A DNA stretch of 64,000 nt from Amaurobius ferox (taxonomy: Eukaryota > Arthropoda > Arachnida > Araneae > Amaurobiidae): positions 107,826,697-107,890,696 of the forward strand of contig OX578146.1 of the NCBI GenBank assembly GCA_951213105.1. Direction: 5' to 3'. Below, piece by piece: positions 52,720-63,574 of this stretch. The position numbers and the translations under genes were made by a program. Under the pieces are notes generated by a model. It saw nothing but the letters and a program-made list of their open reading frames with translations. It searched no databases and was not told the DNA's origin. Positions within the stretch are counted from its first letter, which is position 1; each line of letters begins with the position of its first letter.

Positions 52720-54401
52720 TCTATATAATTCTCTTTTGTCGTATAACGTTGTATAATGCCCATATAATCCATGTTTTGAAAATTTACCGCTTCATTTTCT
52801 TCTTTACAATTTTCTATTAATTCCAATTCCGGTGGGTAAAATGTGAAATCGAAATTGGTGGTGGTTTCATAACTCCCCAATAGCACATCGTCAACAAACC
52901 GGAAATATGGTATCTCTGACAAAATATGGGTTCCTTTTTCATATGTTGAGAGGTAAATATCGGCCAAGATTGATGAACAGGCTCCTCCCATTGGGATTCC
53001 CTTTATTTGTCGGTAATAATTATTTCCGTTATATAGAATATTTTCTTTTAATACCAGTTCAATAAGATCAAGGTATCTTCGATAAGTAATAAAATCCTTC
53101 AAATCATATTCTTCATGTAATTTTTCCAAGATTGAGTATAAATTAGATAAATCAATGTTGTTAAATAGGTCGCGGAAATCAAAGCTTTTAAAACATATAT
53201 TTTTATTACAATGTTTTAATCGATCGATAACTTCTACTCCATTTTTGATCATGACATGATTCTGTTTTTTGATGTTTTCCATCACAAATTTGTGGATGTT
53301 CAATAGTCGCTTATTAGCTATTGTCAGATATGATCCACAACCAACGGTAACTGTACGGAATTTTACAGGCTCTTTATGCATCTTTGGAATGAGGATTAAA
53401 TATGGAAATTTAACAGTTTTTACTTCATTACCGATTCGTTTGTACAAAGCTTTAATCCTATTGGATAGAGCATTCCCATTATTATGTAAAGGGATGTACA
53501 TAGTACTGTCTAGATAGCAGTGAAGAAGTGTATCCATGTAATACTTTTTGCATGTAAATGCAAAATGTGATACCATCTTGTCAGTATAAGTTATAGCAAA
53601 ATTTTCTTTTATATTTTGTATAGCTGCAGGTATTGAAAGATTCCTAATTCTGTTATTTTGTCTGATGTAATAAAACTGAAATTCTTTTGAAAAATTATAT
53701 TTCCATTCATGAAAGGTTTGAATAGGTAAACTGTGTTTTACTGCTATTTTATAAATAAATTCTTCTAGATCTTGATTGAAATTTTCGATTACTTGGTTAT
53801 ATTCTTGTGATCTGTATTTAGTTCCGAGTTTGAAAATATTTTTTAGAGTTTTATCTGAGATAATATCCAGATCACCTGTAATGATGTGATTGTGATAAGG
53901 ATCTTTAAGTTTGCTATCAGTGCATTTGCATTCTGTTGTTTTAGTATCCAATTCTTTACATATATTGTTGTAGTTGAAGAATCTTCTACCGTTTGTGCGT
54001 ACAAAGCGGTAAGTCATTTTTACCTTAAGATCCTGAACAGGTAAAAAAGTTTTGATATTGTAAAGTATCGATTTAAAGGGAATTCCATCAAATTTCTTAT
54101 TTCGGAATGTGGTTATAAAATATTCCATACTTTGCTTGTTCTGTATTCTGGGTTTTAATCTAATTTGAAATTTTCCGGCCCTTAATTTAATTAAGTCAAG
54201 CATAATGGCTACATTTTTGTGTGTTTCTTCAATCCGAAAGTCAATAGGTTCATCCAACGTATATTGCTGTATAAAAGCCCATATACGAGGTAAATATTTG
54301 ATTTTTATACTGTAAATGACATCCTTAATCCAATTGTACTTGATTCCGTCTTTGGATTTAATTGATTCTATAAATTTGGAGATTTTTTTCTTCTGTGTCA
54401 T
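52716..54401 (-). CDS. Penelope-like CxC linker and reverse transcriptase
   Basis: 561 codons. A helical N-terminal region comes first. Then CKC at residues 158-160, followed by a D-P-Y-x-H motif (KDPYHNHIITGD), the expected CxC linker. RT: LIPKMHKEPVKFRT at 337-350, motif A SFDFRDLFNNID at 406-417, motif B GIPMGGACSSILADIYL at 468-484, motif C YFRFVDDVLL at 499-508. The catalytic acidic residues are all present. The Met start is where the frame opens; ancestrally the ORF is continuous with the GIY-YIG frame across an A/T7 run (54383-54389). The last ~20 residues are out of frame. Confidence 0.85.
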   Translation of the reverse strand: MTQKKKISKFIESIKSKDGIKYNWIKDVIYSIKIKYLPRIWAFIQQYTLDEPIDFRIEETHKNVAIMLDLIKLRAGKFQIRLKPRIQNKQSMEYFITTFRNKKFDGIPFKSILYNIKTFLPVQDLKVKMTYRFVRTNGRRFFNYNNICKELDTKTTECKCTDSKLKDPYHNHIITGDLDIISDKTLKNIFKLGTKYRSQEYNQVIENFNQDLEEFIYKIAVKHSLPIQTFHEWKYNFSKEFQFYYIRQNNRIRNLSIPAAIQNIKENFAITYTDKMVSHFAFTCKKYYMDTLLHCYLDSTMYIPLHNNGNALSNRIKALYKRIGNEVKTVKFPYLILIPKMHKEPVKFRTVTVGCGSYLTIANKRLLNIHKFVMENIKKQNHVMIKNGVEVIDRLKHCNKNICFKSFDFRDLFNNIDLSNLYSILEKLHEEYDLKDFITYRRYLDLIELVLKENILYNGNNYYRQIKGIPMGGACSSILADIYLSTYEKGTHILSEIPYFRFVDDVLLGSYETTTNFDFTFYPPELELIENCKEENEAVNFQNMDYMGIIQRYTTKENYIE

Positions 54402-55065
54402 TATAGCTATAATGGTGTTTTCCTCTTCCTCTATGCCATCGCTGTGACTTCCTCTGTATCAATGAACTTGCTATTGGATAATTGTCTATATTTCTACAAT
54501 AATCTAAATTGTAGCTTTCTTTAAAATTGAGGGAATTCAATCCATAAGGGAATGTCGTTGAGTACTGTTTAATATGTGTGGCCTCCCACCACAATCTTTC
54601 CATCAATTGAGGTATTATATCTAGAATGGTGATGATGGTTCTAGAAAAATCATGTTGTCTGAAATGCCTAATTTCCAAACTGCTTAAATGTCGATCGAGT
54701 TGACTTTTCTTACAGACTTGACTCCTGTGCAAGTTGATTCTTATATTAAGTGGATTCTGAGTCTGTCCAATATATTTAGTATGGCATGTAAGACAGGTGA
54801 TACAGTATATTGTGTTGTAAGATTTACAAAATATTCTGTTCGAATTAGCATGTTTTTTAATTTGAAGCGGGTTGGCCACAGGACACAGTTTGCATCTTTT
54901 TGATAGGCATTTTTGAAATCCACAATATCTTATATGACTGTGATGCATAAAATCATTTTTAAAAAATTGTGATTCTGTTTGAATCGTGTCATTATACATA
55001 TCTTCACTATTACGGACATTTTTTCTTATTGTCGCTTGTTTTTCCTGGACTGTATAAAGAGGTTG
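54358..55065 (-). CDS. Penelope-like GIY-YIG endonuclease domain
   Basis: From an upstream in-frame stop near 55067 the frame runs SYFQPLYTVQEK to the Met at 54999 and on to 54358. Features: CGFQKCLSKRCKLCP Cys cluster; the GIY-YIG core NTIYCITCLTCHTKYIGQT with an R following (LNIRINLH); a catalytic Glu in MERLWWEATHIKQ; and FPYGLNSLN, typical of Penelope endonucleases. The Cys/His residues within the core match the CCHH motif reported for these enzymes. It overlaps the RT frame by 44 nt at its end, separated by one base in the A/T7 run. Confidence 0.82.
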   Translation of the reverse strand, partial: QPLYTVQEKQATIRKNVRNSEDMYNDTIQTESQFFKNDFMHHSHIRYCGFQKCLSKRCKLCPVANPLQIKKHANSNRIFCKSYNTIYCITCLTCHTKYIGQTQNPLNIRINLHRSQVCKKSQLDRHLSSLEIRHFRQHDFSRTIITILDIIPQLMERLWWEATHIKQYSTTFPYGLNSLNFKESYNLDYCRNIDNYPIASSLIQRKSQRWHRGRGKHHYSYNDTEEKNLQIYRIN

Positions 55066-55077
55066 GAAATAGCTTTA

Positions 55078-55250
55078 ATTGTTGTAGTTGAAGAATCTTC
55101 TACCGTTTGTGCGTACAAAGCGGTAAGTCATTTTTACCTTAAGATCCTGAACAGGTAAAAAAGTTTTGATATTGTAAAGTATCGATTTAAAGGGAATTCC
55201 ATCAAATTTCTTATTTCGGAATGTGGTTATAAAATATTCCATACTTTGCT
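55078..55250. repeat. 173-bp exact duplication of PLE internal segment
   Basis: From ATTGTTGTAGTTGAAGAATC to CATACTTTGCT the sequence is identical to 53964-54136 in the same orientation. It lies directly before the element's coding start (reading the - strand), as a fragment of a preceding tandem copy would. Confidence 0.93.
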
Positions 55251-55632
55251 ATAGATTTCATCAATATAGAGAGTAAAGGGTAATTGGTTATCGATGCCAC
55301 AAATACCCTTATCTATTGTGCCACCGAGCATATATTCTGTGAAGAATATTTTTGCCAGTCACTTTATATAGTAAGATGTATTCATTCATGTTTAGTTTCA
55401 ACATTTTATGACTCATATTGAGGAGTATAAAAGTAATTTGCTAGCAGTCTTATACATACGCCTCATAAATATGAGGTTTCATTTCTTTAAGACTTACAAG
55501 TAGAACAGGAAATACTCATTAAGGTAGCAATAATATACTCTTTCAATACAATACGTCCACATATGATCCGTAGCTTTTCGTGTAACCATACAGTCCATTA
55601 ATGGAATAAGTGACATTTTCTAAGATTTTAAA
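55251..55632. other. Non-coding, possible PLE leader or flank
   Basis: No ORF or known motif. It separates the 173-bp duplication from the right direct repeat (55633). It may be 5' UTR of the upstream partial copy or original intron. A hairpin of CCTCATAAATATGAGG (about 55461-55477) is visible. Confidence 0.4.
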
Positions 55633-55758
55633 CCTTTGGGTATATTTTCAGTAGATTGTTTTAGATGAGGTTAATAGTTATATCTATATGTATATATATA
55701 TATATATGTATATATAGTCATATATAATATATATATATATATATATGTATATATAGTC

Positions 55759-55815
<57 letters not shown>
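55633..55815. repeat. Direct repeat right copy and long (TA)n microsatellite
   Basis: The first ~115 bp equal 52050-52164. After this, GTATATATAGTCATATATAA is repeated and a long TA tract follows to about 55812. TA microsatellites bound the PLE on both sides. Confidence 0.88.
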
Positions 55816-55818
<3 letters not shown>

Positions 55819-55907
55819 CATATAGCCAGTATATAATATATAGCAATTGTATTATGTAGAAATTATCATATATTTCTTTTTTTAAATTGTTAAATTTGAC
55901 TTTTCAG

Positions 55908-56006
55908 AAATCTGTTCCTCAAGCAAATGTTGGTTTTAGTAAAGCCATGTCTGCTGGATGGATATACATTGAAAAGAAAGATGGTGTCACAATGGCCTTT
56001 CGAAAA
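55908..56006 (+). CDS. FARSA: FARSA internal exon (residues after ~85)
   Basis: The 99-nt exon (33 codons, phase 0 at both ends) lies between TTTTCAG and GTATGC. It reads KSVPQANVGFSKAMSAGWIY and ends KKDGVTMAFRK. VGFSKAMS-GWI matches the conserved segment of PheRS alpha (human VGFSKAMSNKWI). Exon 1 ends about 37 residues earlier in the protein, so at least one exon between 35267 and 55907 is missing from my reading. The 20-kb gap is filled with mobile elements. Confidence 0.92.
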
Positions 56007-56290
56007 GTATGCATATATATATGTACCTGTAAGGGTATAAATAACTTAATATTATTTTTCTTGTATTACATATATATATTTATTGCTTATTTTTTATTTT
56101 TAAATGTTATAATATTTATTATAAGATAATTGTTTACTATCATTTTTTTAATTTCACGAAATTAAATATTGAAGTATTATTTTGAAACGTTCAGTATGGT
56201 GTTATTGGACAATTAATCGCTAGGAGTCAACCCACATTTTACTGTAACTTATAATTTGCATTAAAATGATAGATATTTCATTGGTTTAAT

Positions 56291-58034
56291 CAGGGCATGA
56301 TTTCATTTTTTAAAATCAGTAGCAAAATTTGCTAGTGATCAAAAATGCTAATAGCAAAGATATTTTTTGACCAGCAAAAACAAGTAAATAATTTGACGAC
56401 ATGGAAACAGTCAATGTGCCTGCTGAAAAGTGAACAATGATTAAAATTTTGAGGAACTTTAAAAATTGAGTCAGGTTTTCTCACCCTAGCCAAACATTTG
56501 AGTGAGATTTTTAAAACTTGAGTGAAAATTCAAAAATTTTTGTTCTGATGAAGCAATTTTAATTATCAACATTTGCATGATAATACAATTAATAGAAAAT
56601 GTGTTTAGTTAGCTAGTATACAAAAATATAACAAATAGTGTAAATGACAAAACCTTAGTAAAATGAATTTTCAGAAGTTTGTCTTAAATTGCATTTTACA
56701 GCTACAGCCATTATTATTTTTTTCTTTTTTGGCGGGGGGGGGGGGGGGGGGGGGAGGGGGGTTATTTTGGTGAAATATAGCTCAATTAAATTTTGGAGAT
56801 CAATTACAGTGTAATTTTTTTATATTTGATAACAAGATTTCAGTAGCGCGCATTTGGCTCATGGAAATTGGGATTGCGTTTTTCTTCTTGGCATTTTGTT
56901 GAAGTATAGCTGAAATAAATTTATATTTGGTGAATTTAAAAATACTATTTTTAATGTTTAGCAACAGGTAACAAGATTTTAGCGGAACGAATTTATTTCC
57001 CGCTCACACTGGAATTGCAATATTTTTTCTCAGCATTTTGGCAAAGGATAATTGAAGGAAATTTCAGAGATCAATTAAAAAATGCCATTTTTTATGTTTA
57101 GTAATAAGATTTTAACAAAACAAATTTACATCCCATGAATTTGAAAATTGCGATCTCTTTTGCGAATCTTGACAAAATTTTGCACATTATATGTTTTATA
57201 AATTGTAGGGATATCTTTCTAAAATTCCATTAATAAGGAAATTTTGTAGAAATTTACAAAAACTCAAATTATTTGCATTTTTATTATTGAGAGAACATGG
57301 CAACTTGTAATCTCCTTATTCCCAACTTCAGATATAGCCAGGTCCGTTGAATTAATTTTTTTCTTTATCAATAACGTGTAAGATGAATCAAAGTTAAAAG
57401 GGCTGATCATGCCATTTTTCCTGGATCACCCCCAATCTTGGCTCCATGGGAGAAATTTAAAATGCAGATAGGATTGACTGTTGTTTACAAATGTAATTCC
57501 TTTCTGCTTTGTAGTGTCATTGCAGATAGGTACTCAAGTAAAAATGCCCGCTCTCACAATGAGAAATTTCACCATATTCCTCCTCAGAGATAAATAGGGT
57601 CAAGATCAGTTAACTACTCTGAATGCAATTATTTGACAATGAAGGAGGTTTTAAGGAAGGGGGATGATAGAAAAGGGAATGCAGGGTGATGGGAATCGAA
57701 GACAAGTCATACATTTTTGTCTTTGTCAGTAATCACTGGACTCAAAGAGGAAATGTAAGGAGCATTTGAACAGAGGAAAATATCTTCATACCGTGAAAAA
57801 CATCTCACAACAATTTCTATTTCATGAGATTTACTAGAAAAGTCCAAGATTCTCTTGCTCTAACGGGAACCCTGGGAAAGTGAATAAAAAAATCTATTTT
57901 GGGAGGGGAGTGAGAGGATGCAGACAAGCCAGAAAAAATTACTAGCAATCTTTACTACTGTATTTTTCTGTTACTAGCATTTTACTTTTTCAACTAGCAA
58001 TTTGCTACTTCCTATTAGACGAAATTGCACCCTG
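56291..58034. mobile_element. 1.74-kb hAT-like non-autonomous element
   Basis: The left end CAGGGCATGATTTCATTTTT, then GTAGCAAAATTTGCTAGTG, matches the complement of the right end (CAGGGTGCAATTTCGTCT, then GTAGCAAATTGCTAGTTG). Flanks GGTTTAAT (56283-56290) and GATTTAAT (58035-58042) form an 8-bp duplication with one mismatch. CAGGG ends plus 8 bp point to hAT. No transposase was found. A G21 run at 56734-56754 lies inside. It is inserted in FARSA intron sequence 300 bp after the exon. Confidence 0.75.
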
Positions 58035-58474
58035 GATTTAATGTATGTTTAATCAGTAAAATAAGACAGAGAGAGAGAAAAAATAATGTATCCAATCGGA
58101 GTCGGCAGCATTGATGATTTGATTGAAGAATGCCTGTCTATTGTGGAGAATCTGAAGCTGATGTTCACCTTCTTCAGAGTTTGAATTTCAAGTAGATGGC
58201 ATATTATACTCTGATTCCATGCATCAGATTCTTCCGCAGATCTGTGAATTTTCGCTTTTTAGTTTTTTCCAAATACTTCCATTTTTTTTTTCTTTTTTTT
58301 TTTCGTTTTTTACCCGAGGAATTTTCTTCTTCCTGCAGCCAAAAAATATTTTGAGATTAGAGTTTTCCCATTGTTATATCTAGAAATTCATTTTCCTGTG
58401 ATTTTAAAATCGGCACTTGAAAGTAACGATTCCCACTATGTAATGAGACAGATGATCAATGATTGTCTTTCTCT

Positions 58475-59235
58475 CACTTCTGCAATCTATTTGCATCAAC
58501 TAAAATTTTTATAATTATTACATGTTGTATACTAAAAAGCTATTTAAAACATTTTAATAATTATGTAAAGGGCTATTTTGCAGCAGTGTCACAAAAAACT
58601 GCATTTGTAAATGATATATTTTGTTTAATTATAAAATATTTTTCGCTTTTAAAATCTGCTTACATTGGCTAAAACTTTTGTAATTGTTTCGTGTTTTATA
58701 CGTAAAAACTATTTCCCAAACTAATTAGTGAAATGAAGGGCATTTTTGTGGCAGCATCATAAAACAACAGTGTTTGTACACGATCCTCGGTGTAATTCAT
58801 TTAATTGTGAAAATATGATCCACTTTTGCAATCTATTTGCATCAACTAAAATTTTTGTAATTGTTTTGTGTTTTATACATAAAAACTATTTCCCAAACAT
58901 ATTAATGAAATGAAGGACTATGTTGCAGCATCATTGCAAAAAACTGCATTTGTATGACATCTTCTGTATATTTTGTTTAATTGTGAAAATATTTTTAATT
59001 TTTGCAATCTAAAGATTAACTACAGATGCAATCTAAAAATTGCTAAAGCAATCTAAAGATTGCAAATTACTAAAGATTTCTAAATTGCGAAAGATTTCTC
59101 AATCTTTTTGTATTTTATACATAAAAACTATTTTTCAAACGTATAATTAGTAATATAAAGGGCTATTTTGCAGTAGCATTGCAAAGACCTGCTTGTATGT
59201 GATCCTTAGTATATTGTGTTTAATTTTCCACTTTA
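58475..59235. repeat. ~177-bp tandem repeat, four degenerate copies
   Basis: Units share TTGCAATCTATTTGCATCAA, TGTTTTATACATAAAAACTA, AAAGGGCTATTTTGCAGCA and AAACTGCATTTGTA. They start near 58478, 58648, 58825 and (after a local expansion of CAATCTAAAGATTGC words) 59080. Intronic. Confidence 0.85.
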
Positions 59236-62200
59236 CATGAGGCTCCATTTTTTTTCAAATTACTAATCCTCATTAAAAAAAACAGAAAACAGATACTGTT
59301 AGTGAATACCCTCTAACCAATAAATATACTTTAACCATTAAATAAATGTTTTCAAGTTGTGCAAGTAAAGGTAATTGTAAATAGTTTACATCAGAATAAA
59401 TAAGATAATAAAAGTAAATTTTAAATATCAGTTTTTTGTTTTTTTAAGCCGTGTGTTATCAGTGTCTGAAAAATTAGACTTAAGGTCTGTAACTTGTCTA
59501 GATCTTAGTATTTATGTGGAAAAATTATTGAAAGTGAGATATTTTGATTTGGTGTGATAGAATAATTAAAATTTCGTAAAATATGTATTTCAATTTGGAT
59601 ATCTCCATTTTGATAGATTTAATTATTATATTCCTAATAGAGTTGAATACATATTCTAATTTCAAATTTATTATTTGCAATTAACAATATTTAAAATAAA
59701 TGTGTATTTATCGCACACTTTTTAAATTAATTCAAAATTTTCTCTTTTCTGATCTTTCTGCCTGTAATTCACTAGATACATAAAATTTATCATCACCCAG
59801 AGGACAATTTACTTCCTCCTAAGTTTGGCATATGTCAGCAGTCTACTCCATTTGTTTATATAAAGATGTGCCCATTTGGCCTGAGATAGCCCACCCTCAT
59901 TTTCTACACTCAATTTGTACAATCAAAATGCCAATGTTTATATAAACACTATCATTGTTATTCCGAAGTAAGAAAATATCCAGGTAACTTTCCAGAAACC
60001 AACGCAAGAAAATATTCAGTGAAACACTCTTCTGTCATGCCAACAAGAAATGCACATGCTCAATGGTAAATGCCAGTGAGAAACTGAATGCTTGGTTGAA
60101 TTAGACTCCAATCAGAGTTAGCAGTACATGCATGAAAAGCTAGCTGGTTCTAATTAGAGCCACTAGCAGTAAAAGTGGTAACATAAAAAACTGTTTTGTA
60201 TTTGTTACAAAAAAAAAAAGTGTAATCTAGTTTTGTTCCAACAAAATAATGTATATTTACAATTTTTACTACAAAGTCCAACCACTTTATGTATTTAGTA
60301 AAATGTATTGATACATTAATTTAAAATGCTGTTGATAAATTAGTTTCTAATGCTGTAGACAACCCTTGCATTACTCGTATTAGGACTTTATAATAAAGTT
60401 TTATGAATTAAAGTGTTAAAATTACAAGTATTTAGATAACATTAGAAGCAATACTGAGGTTAGAAATGAACTTTTGTGTTAATTTCTATTTTGTGATACT
60501 CATTTTCTGTTATTTCCATTGTATTGAACTTCTATTCACGCAGCAAATCTTCCATATTTTTACATCAATGCATATCTGCATTCTGCTGTATAACAGCTAA
60601 TTTGTTATACAAGATGTTTCAGAAAGATTGCATCACTAAATATCTCTTGAGCTGTTAGATTCTTAATTCCAATTTAAAAAATTCTTTAAGTTAGACTCAT
60701 TGTATGCAAATTTTGATTATGTGACACCTTTTAGTAAAGAAGTACAGAAAGTACCTTTTTATAATGGCTCCTAAAAAAAATATTCCAAATATGAAAATAT
60801 TTTCTATAGCCCTATTAGTCAAACAAAAAAAGTTCTATTATCATGTGATAAAAATTACCTGAGATATCATAAACTAAACATTTCAACTGATAAATGGGAG
60901 CTGTATGAAAATTTCGCTAAAGTACACATGAAAATTCGTACACATGTAAGTTTTTAAATGGAAATTTTATCTAATAAAATTTAATTTTTGTACAACTCCC
61001 CACCCTTCCACACACACAAAAGTTTTCACCATTTCTTTTAACTGGTTAACTGGGTCAAAGTGAACAATCCTATAACTTTGGTAATGTTTTTATGACCAAT
61101 TTTGCATACTAAAGGATCTTTTTTTTTTCAATAGATCTTTAACTGATTGAGGAATTGTGTGCTGATTGGAACATTCTTTGTAGAGGGTCCATATAAATAG
61201 TTAAATTTTGTACTTTTTAACTAAAACATGTTGTGTGACCAAAGTTACCTACCTTACTTGAAGCATTTCTTAAATTGAAACCATGGGACTCAGACCAATT
61301 GTTCAAGCATTACTTAGTCATGCTATCTTTTTGAAATAATAATATGATCTGTATAAGTTACAATCTCTATAGCAGAAAGTAGGGTGATAAGTGACGTGCA
61401 TTGCAGATCGATTTTTAATTTTTGCAGACAAATTTTCAGCTGAGGATTAAAATAAAATATTCCCTATCTGCATTTGCAGAACAAATGCCTATCCATTATC
61501 CCATCCCCAGATAATCCGCAGAACAAACACTAAACTATTGCATCCTTTGTTATGGATTCCTTTGTATCCCTCCCTCAACATGTATTCCTTTCAGTCGCAT
61601 AACTAGATATTTGGTGCCCTGGGACAAAACATTTTAAGGCACCGGGAGTGATCGCTCCATCCTGCTTCATGACATTATGTCATTAATTCTTTTGTCCTGG
61701 TACAACCACCATTCCATGGAAAAGTTTGCAATCTTAATAATGATCCAAGTCCGCAGATTGATAAACGTACAGATCATACTGCACCACACAAATGGTAAAA
61801 TATATCTTGCTTGCTTTACATGCAAAGAAATAGGATCAAAATAAAATAAAAAAACTTAGCCATTCTGTTTTAGTACTGGACCAGGGTTCTCGATTGCATG
61901 CACATTTCATATAAGCGGAATTCATATTGTAAGCACCACACTCGTTATGAAGAGATGGTAGAGAACTAAAAAACCAAACTTTTCCAAGATGAAGTGCAAA
62001 GCTATGTTATCGTTATGTATTGCTGTTCCACTTTGATCATAAATGTACAGCATATACATGATCATATGGAAAATATAAAAAAGGATTACCTTAGCTAAAA
62101 TAGTGTGTTTATAGAATAATTTTAAGGCTAGATTGCAAGAATTTTGCATTAATTGATGTCTCAATGTGCAACAATTTCTCACACAGAATAATTTCAGATT

Positions 62201-62635
62201 TCCTTTTACACATCACCCCTGTTTTCAGTTATTTGTCATCAATGCTGTAAACAAATTAAAAATCTATAGATTACTAAAATGTTTAGTGGTGTTCTCAGAA
62301 GCATCCACCATTAACAATTATATCAATTCAAGGTTAAATCGATTCCATTTTCATCTAATCTTTGGATGGGGTAGGCTTTATGTATCATCGCCCACTCTCT
62401 ACCCTTGGTTCTTTTGATTGGAAAATTCCAAAGTTATGCAGTCAAATGTCACATCTGTTTTTTTTTAAAGCAATTTTTATATGAAATGCAATATTAATAT
62501 CTTTTAAACTAAAAAAGTCAAAATATTTTTAAAGAAAATCAAATTTCTGCAAAAGGCTAAAGAAAGGTTAAGAGCATAAATCAGAATTAAAATTGGTAAA
62601 GAAACTATATTAAGTATTGGATTATGTTTATACAG
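59236..62635. other. FARSA intron, no gene seen
   Basis: AT-rich intron. ATACAAGATGTTTCAGAAAG near 60617 looks like the edge of a dispersed repeat, but I could not define it. ORFs at 61922-62182 and 62166-62417 are without motifs. The intron ends TTTATACAG at 62635. Confidence 0.5.
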
Positions 62636-62754
62636 GTGGATAACATTATAGATGAAGTGCAGAATAACTTACTAAAAATTGAGAAAAGCCGGGAAAATGA
62701 AGTACCGCCTCAAGTTAAGCAAGAATTGAAGAAAAGGAAACTTTTGCAAGAAGT
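62636..62754 (+). CDS. FARSA: FARSA internal exon (coiled linker)
   Basis: The 119-nt exon starts in phase 0 and reads VDNIIDEVQNNLLKIEKS and later ELKKRKLLQEV, ending in phase 2 at a GTGAGT donor (62755). It matches the PheRS alpha segment human VDSMEDEVQRRL...ELRKRKLLAEV, including the KRKLL motif. It connects the N-terminal tRNA-binding region with the catalytic core, whose exons lie past the right edge. Confidence 0.93.
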
Positions 62755-63574
62755 GTGAGTACTAATTTCAAAGTAAACATGAATGTTTCTTTTTTATTTG
62801 AGTAATAATTTATTTGTGCCACTCTGTCCAGAATGGAACAGTGAATTAAATAAGAATAAACAAGCTTTTGACTCAGAGCTAGACAGTGGCCAGAGAGGGC
62901 TGAGGCCCCCTCAAGATGTGTATTCGGCCCCCTGATAAAAATATTCACTGTTTAGTAGTGACAATAAATCTCATCCAACATGTCATTCAGATTTTGTATT
63001 TAAAATTGCTTTATGGGAAAATTTAATAAATTATTTTGTTTTGTATATAGTACAGATATAAGATTTTAGTTTATCTGAATTTGTAGTTACACTTATGACC
63101 ATCCATTTATTTAGATATTTGATTTTAAAATATTGGAAAGTTTTAGAAATTAAATTAAGACAATAGCATTTAGGGTACTTTTGTATTATCATAGTTTCAC
63201 TGTTATACATTATACTGTCAAAATTAACTGATGAGTAGTTAAGTTATAGAGTTAATATATTATGTATTAATTTCTACTTTTTTATGAATTTTTGTTGAAA
63301 ATCAATGGTCTCACAATAAGTAACCTCCAAATAATGTGAATTTTTGAATAATTCAATTTTCCAGTGTTCCTTTTCAAATTGTTCACCATTGCACCAAATT
63401 TCAAATATCTGTCTCACTACTGGTCATTTTCCATTTATTCAGCCAATTAAACATTTAAGTGTATGTCATCCCTAAATTGGCAAATATTACAAAGCTGAAA
63501 TTATACATTTTATTCCTATCTAACGATCTATCCTTGCATCATTTTTAAAGGCTCTATCTTATTGTCCATTTTAC
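62755..63574. other. FARSA intron, no gene seen
   Basis: AT-rich, without recognisable features. A GC-richer phrase at 62880-62935 (GGCCAGAGAGGGCTGAGGCC) resembles the end of some arthropod repeats. Confidence 0.4.

Larger units (their letters stand above)
52165..55250 (-). mobile_element. Penelope-like element with N-terminal GIY-YIG (Naiad-like)
   Basis: On the - strand the order is GIY-YIG endonuclease, CxC linker, reverse transcriptase and 3' UTR. Canonical Penelope elements have the endonuclease after the RT. The permuted order with a CxC motif defines the N-terminal-EN Penelope-like elements (Naiad in animals, Chlamys in algae) described by Arkhipova and colleagues, which favour microsatellite targets. 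This copy sits beside TA repeats. Upstream, a 173-bp exact copy of an internal segment (53964-54136) lies at 55078-55250. Confidence 0.8.

Noticed and set aside
54358..54401. Two separate overlapping genes for GIY-YIG and RT, or a programmed shift
   Set aside because: The offset is one base at an A/T7 run and the family encodes both domains in one ORF, so an indel or sequencing error is simpler.
49999..55250. Hammerhead ribozyme motifs near the Penelope-like elements
   Set aside because: I looked for CTGATGA followed by a stem and GAAA and found no convincing core; N-terminal-EN PLEs are reported to lack it.
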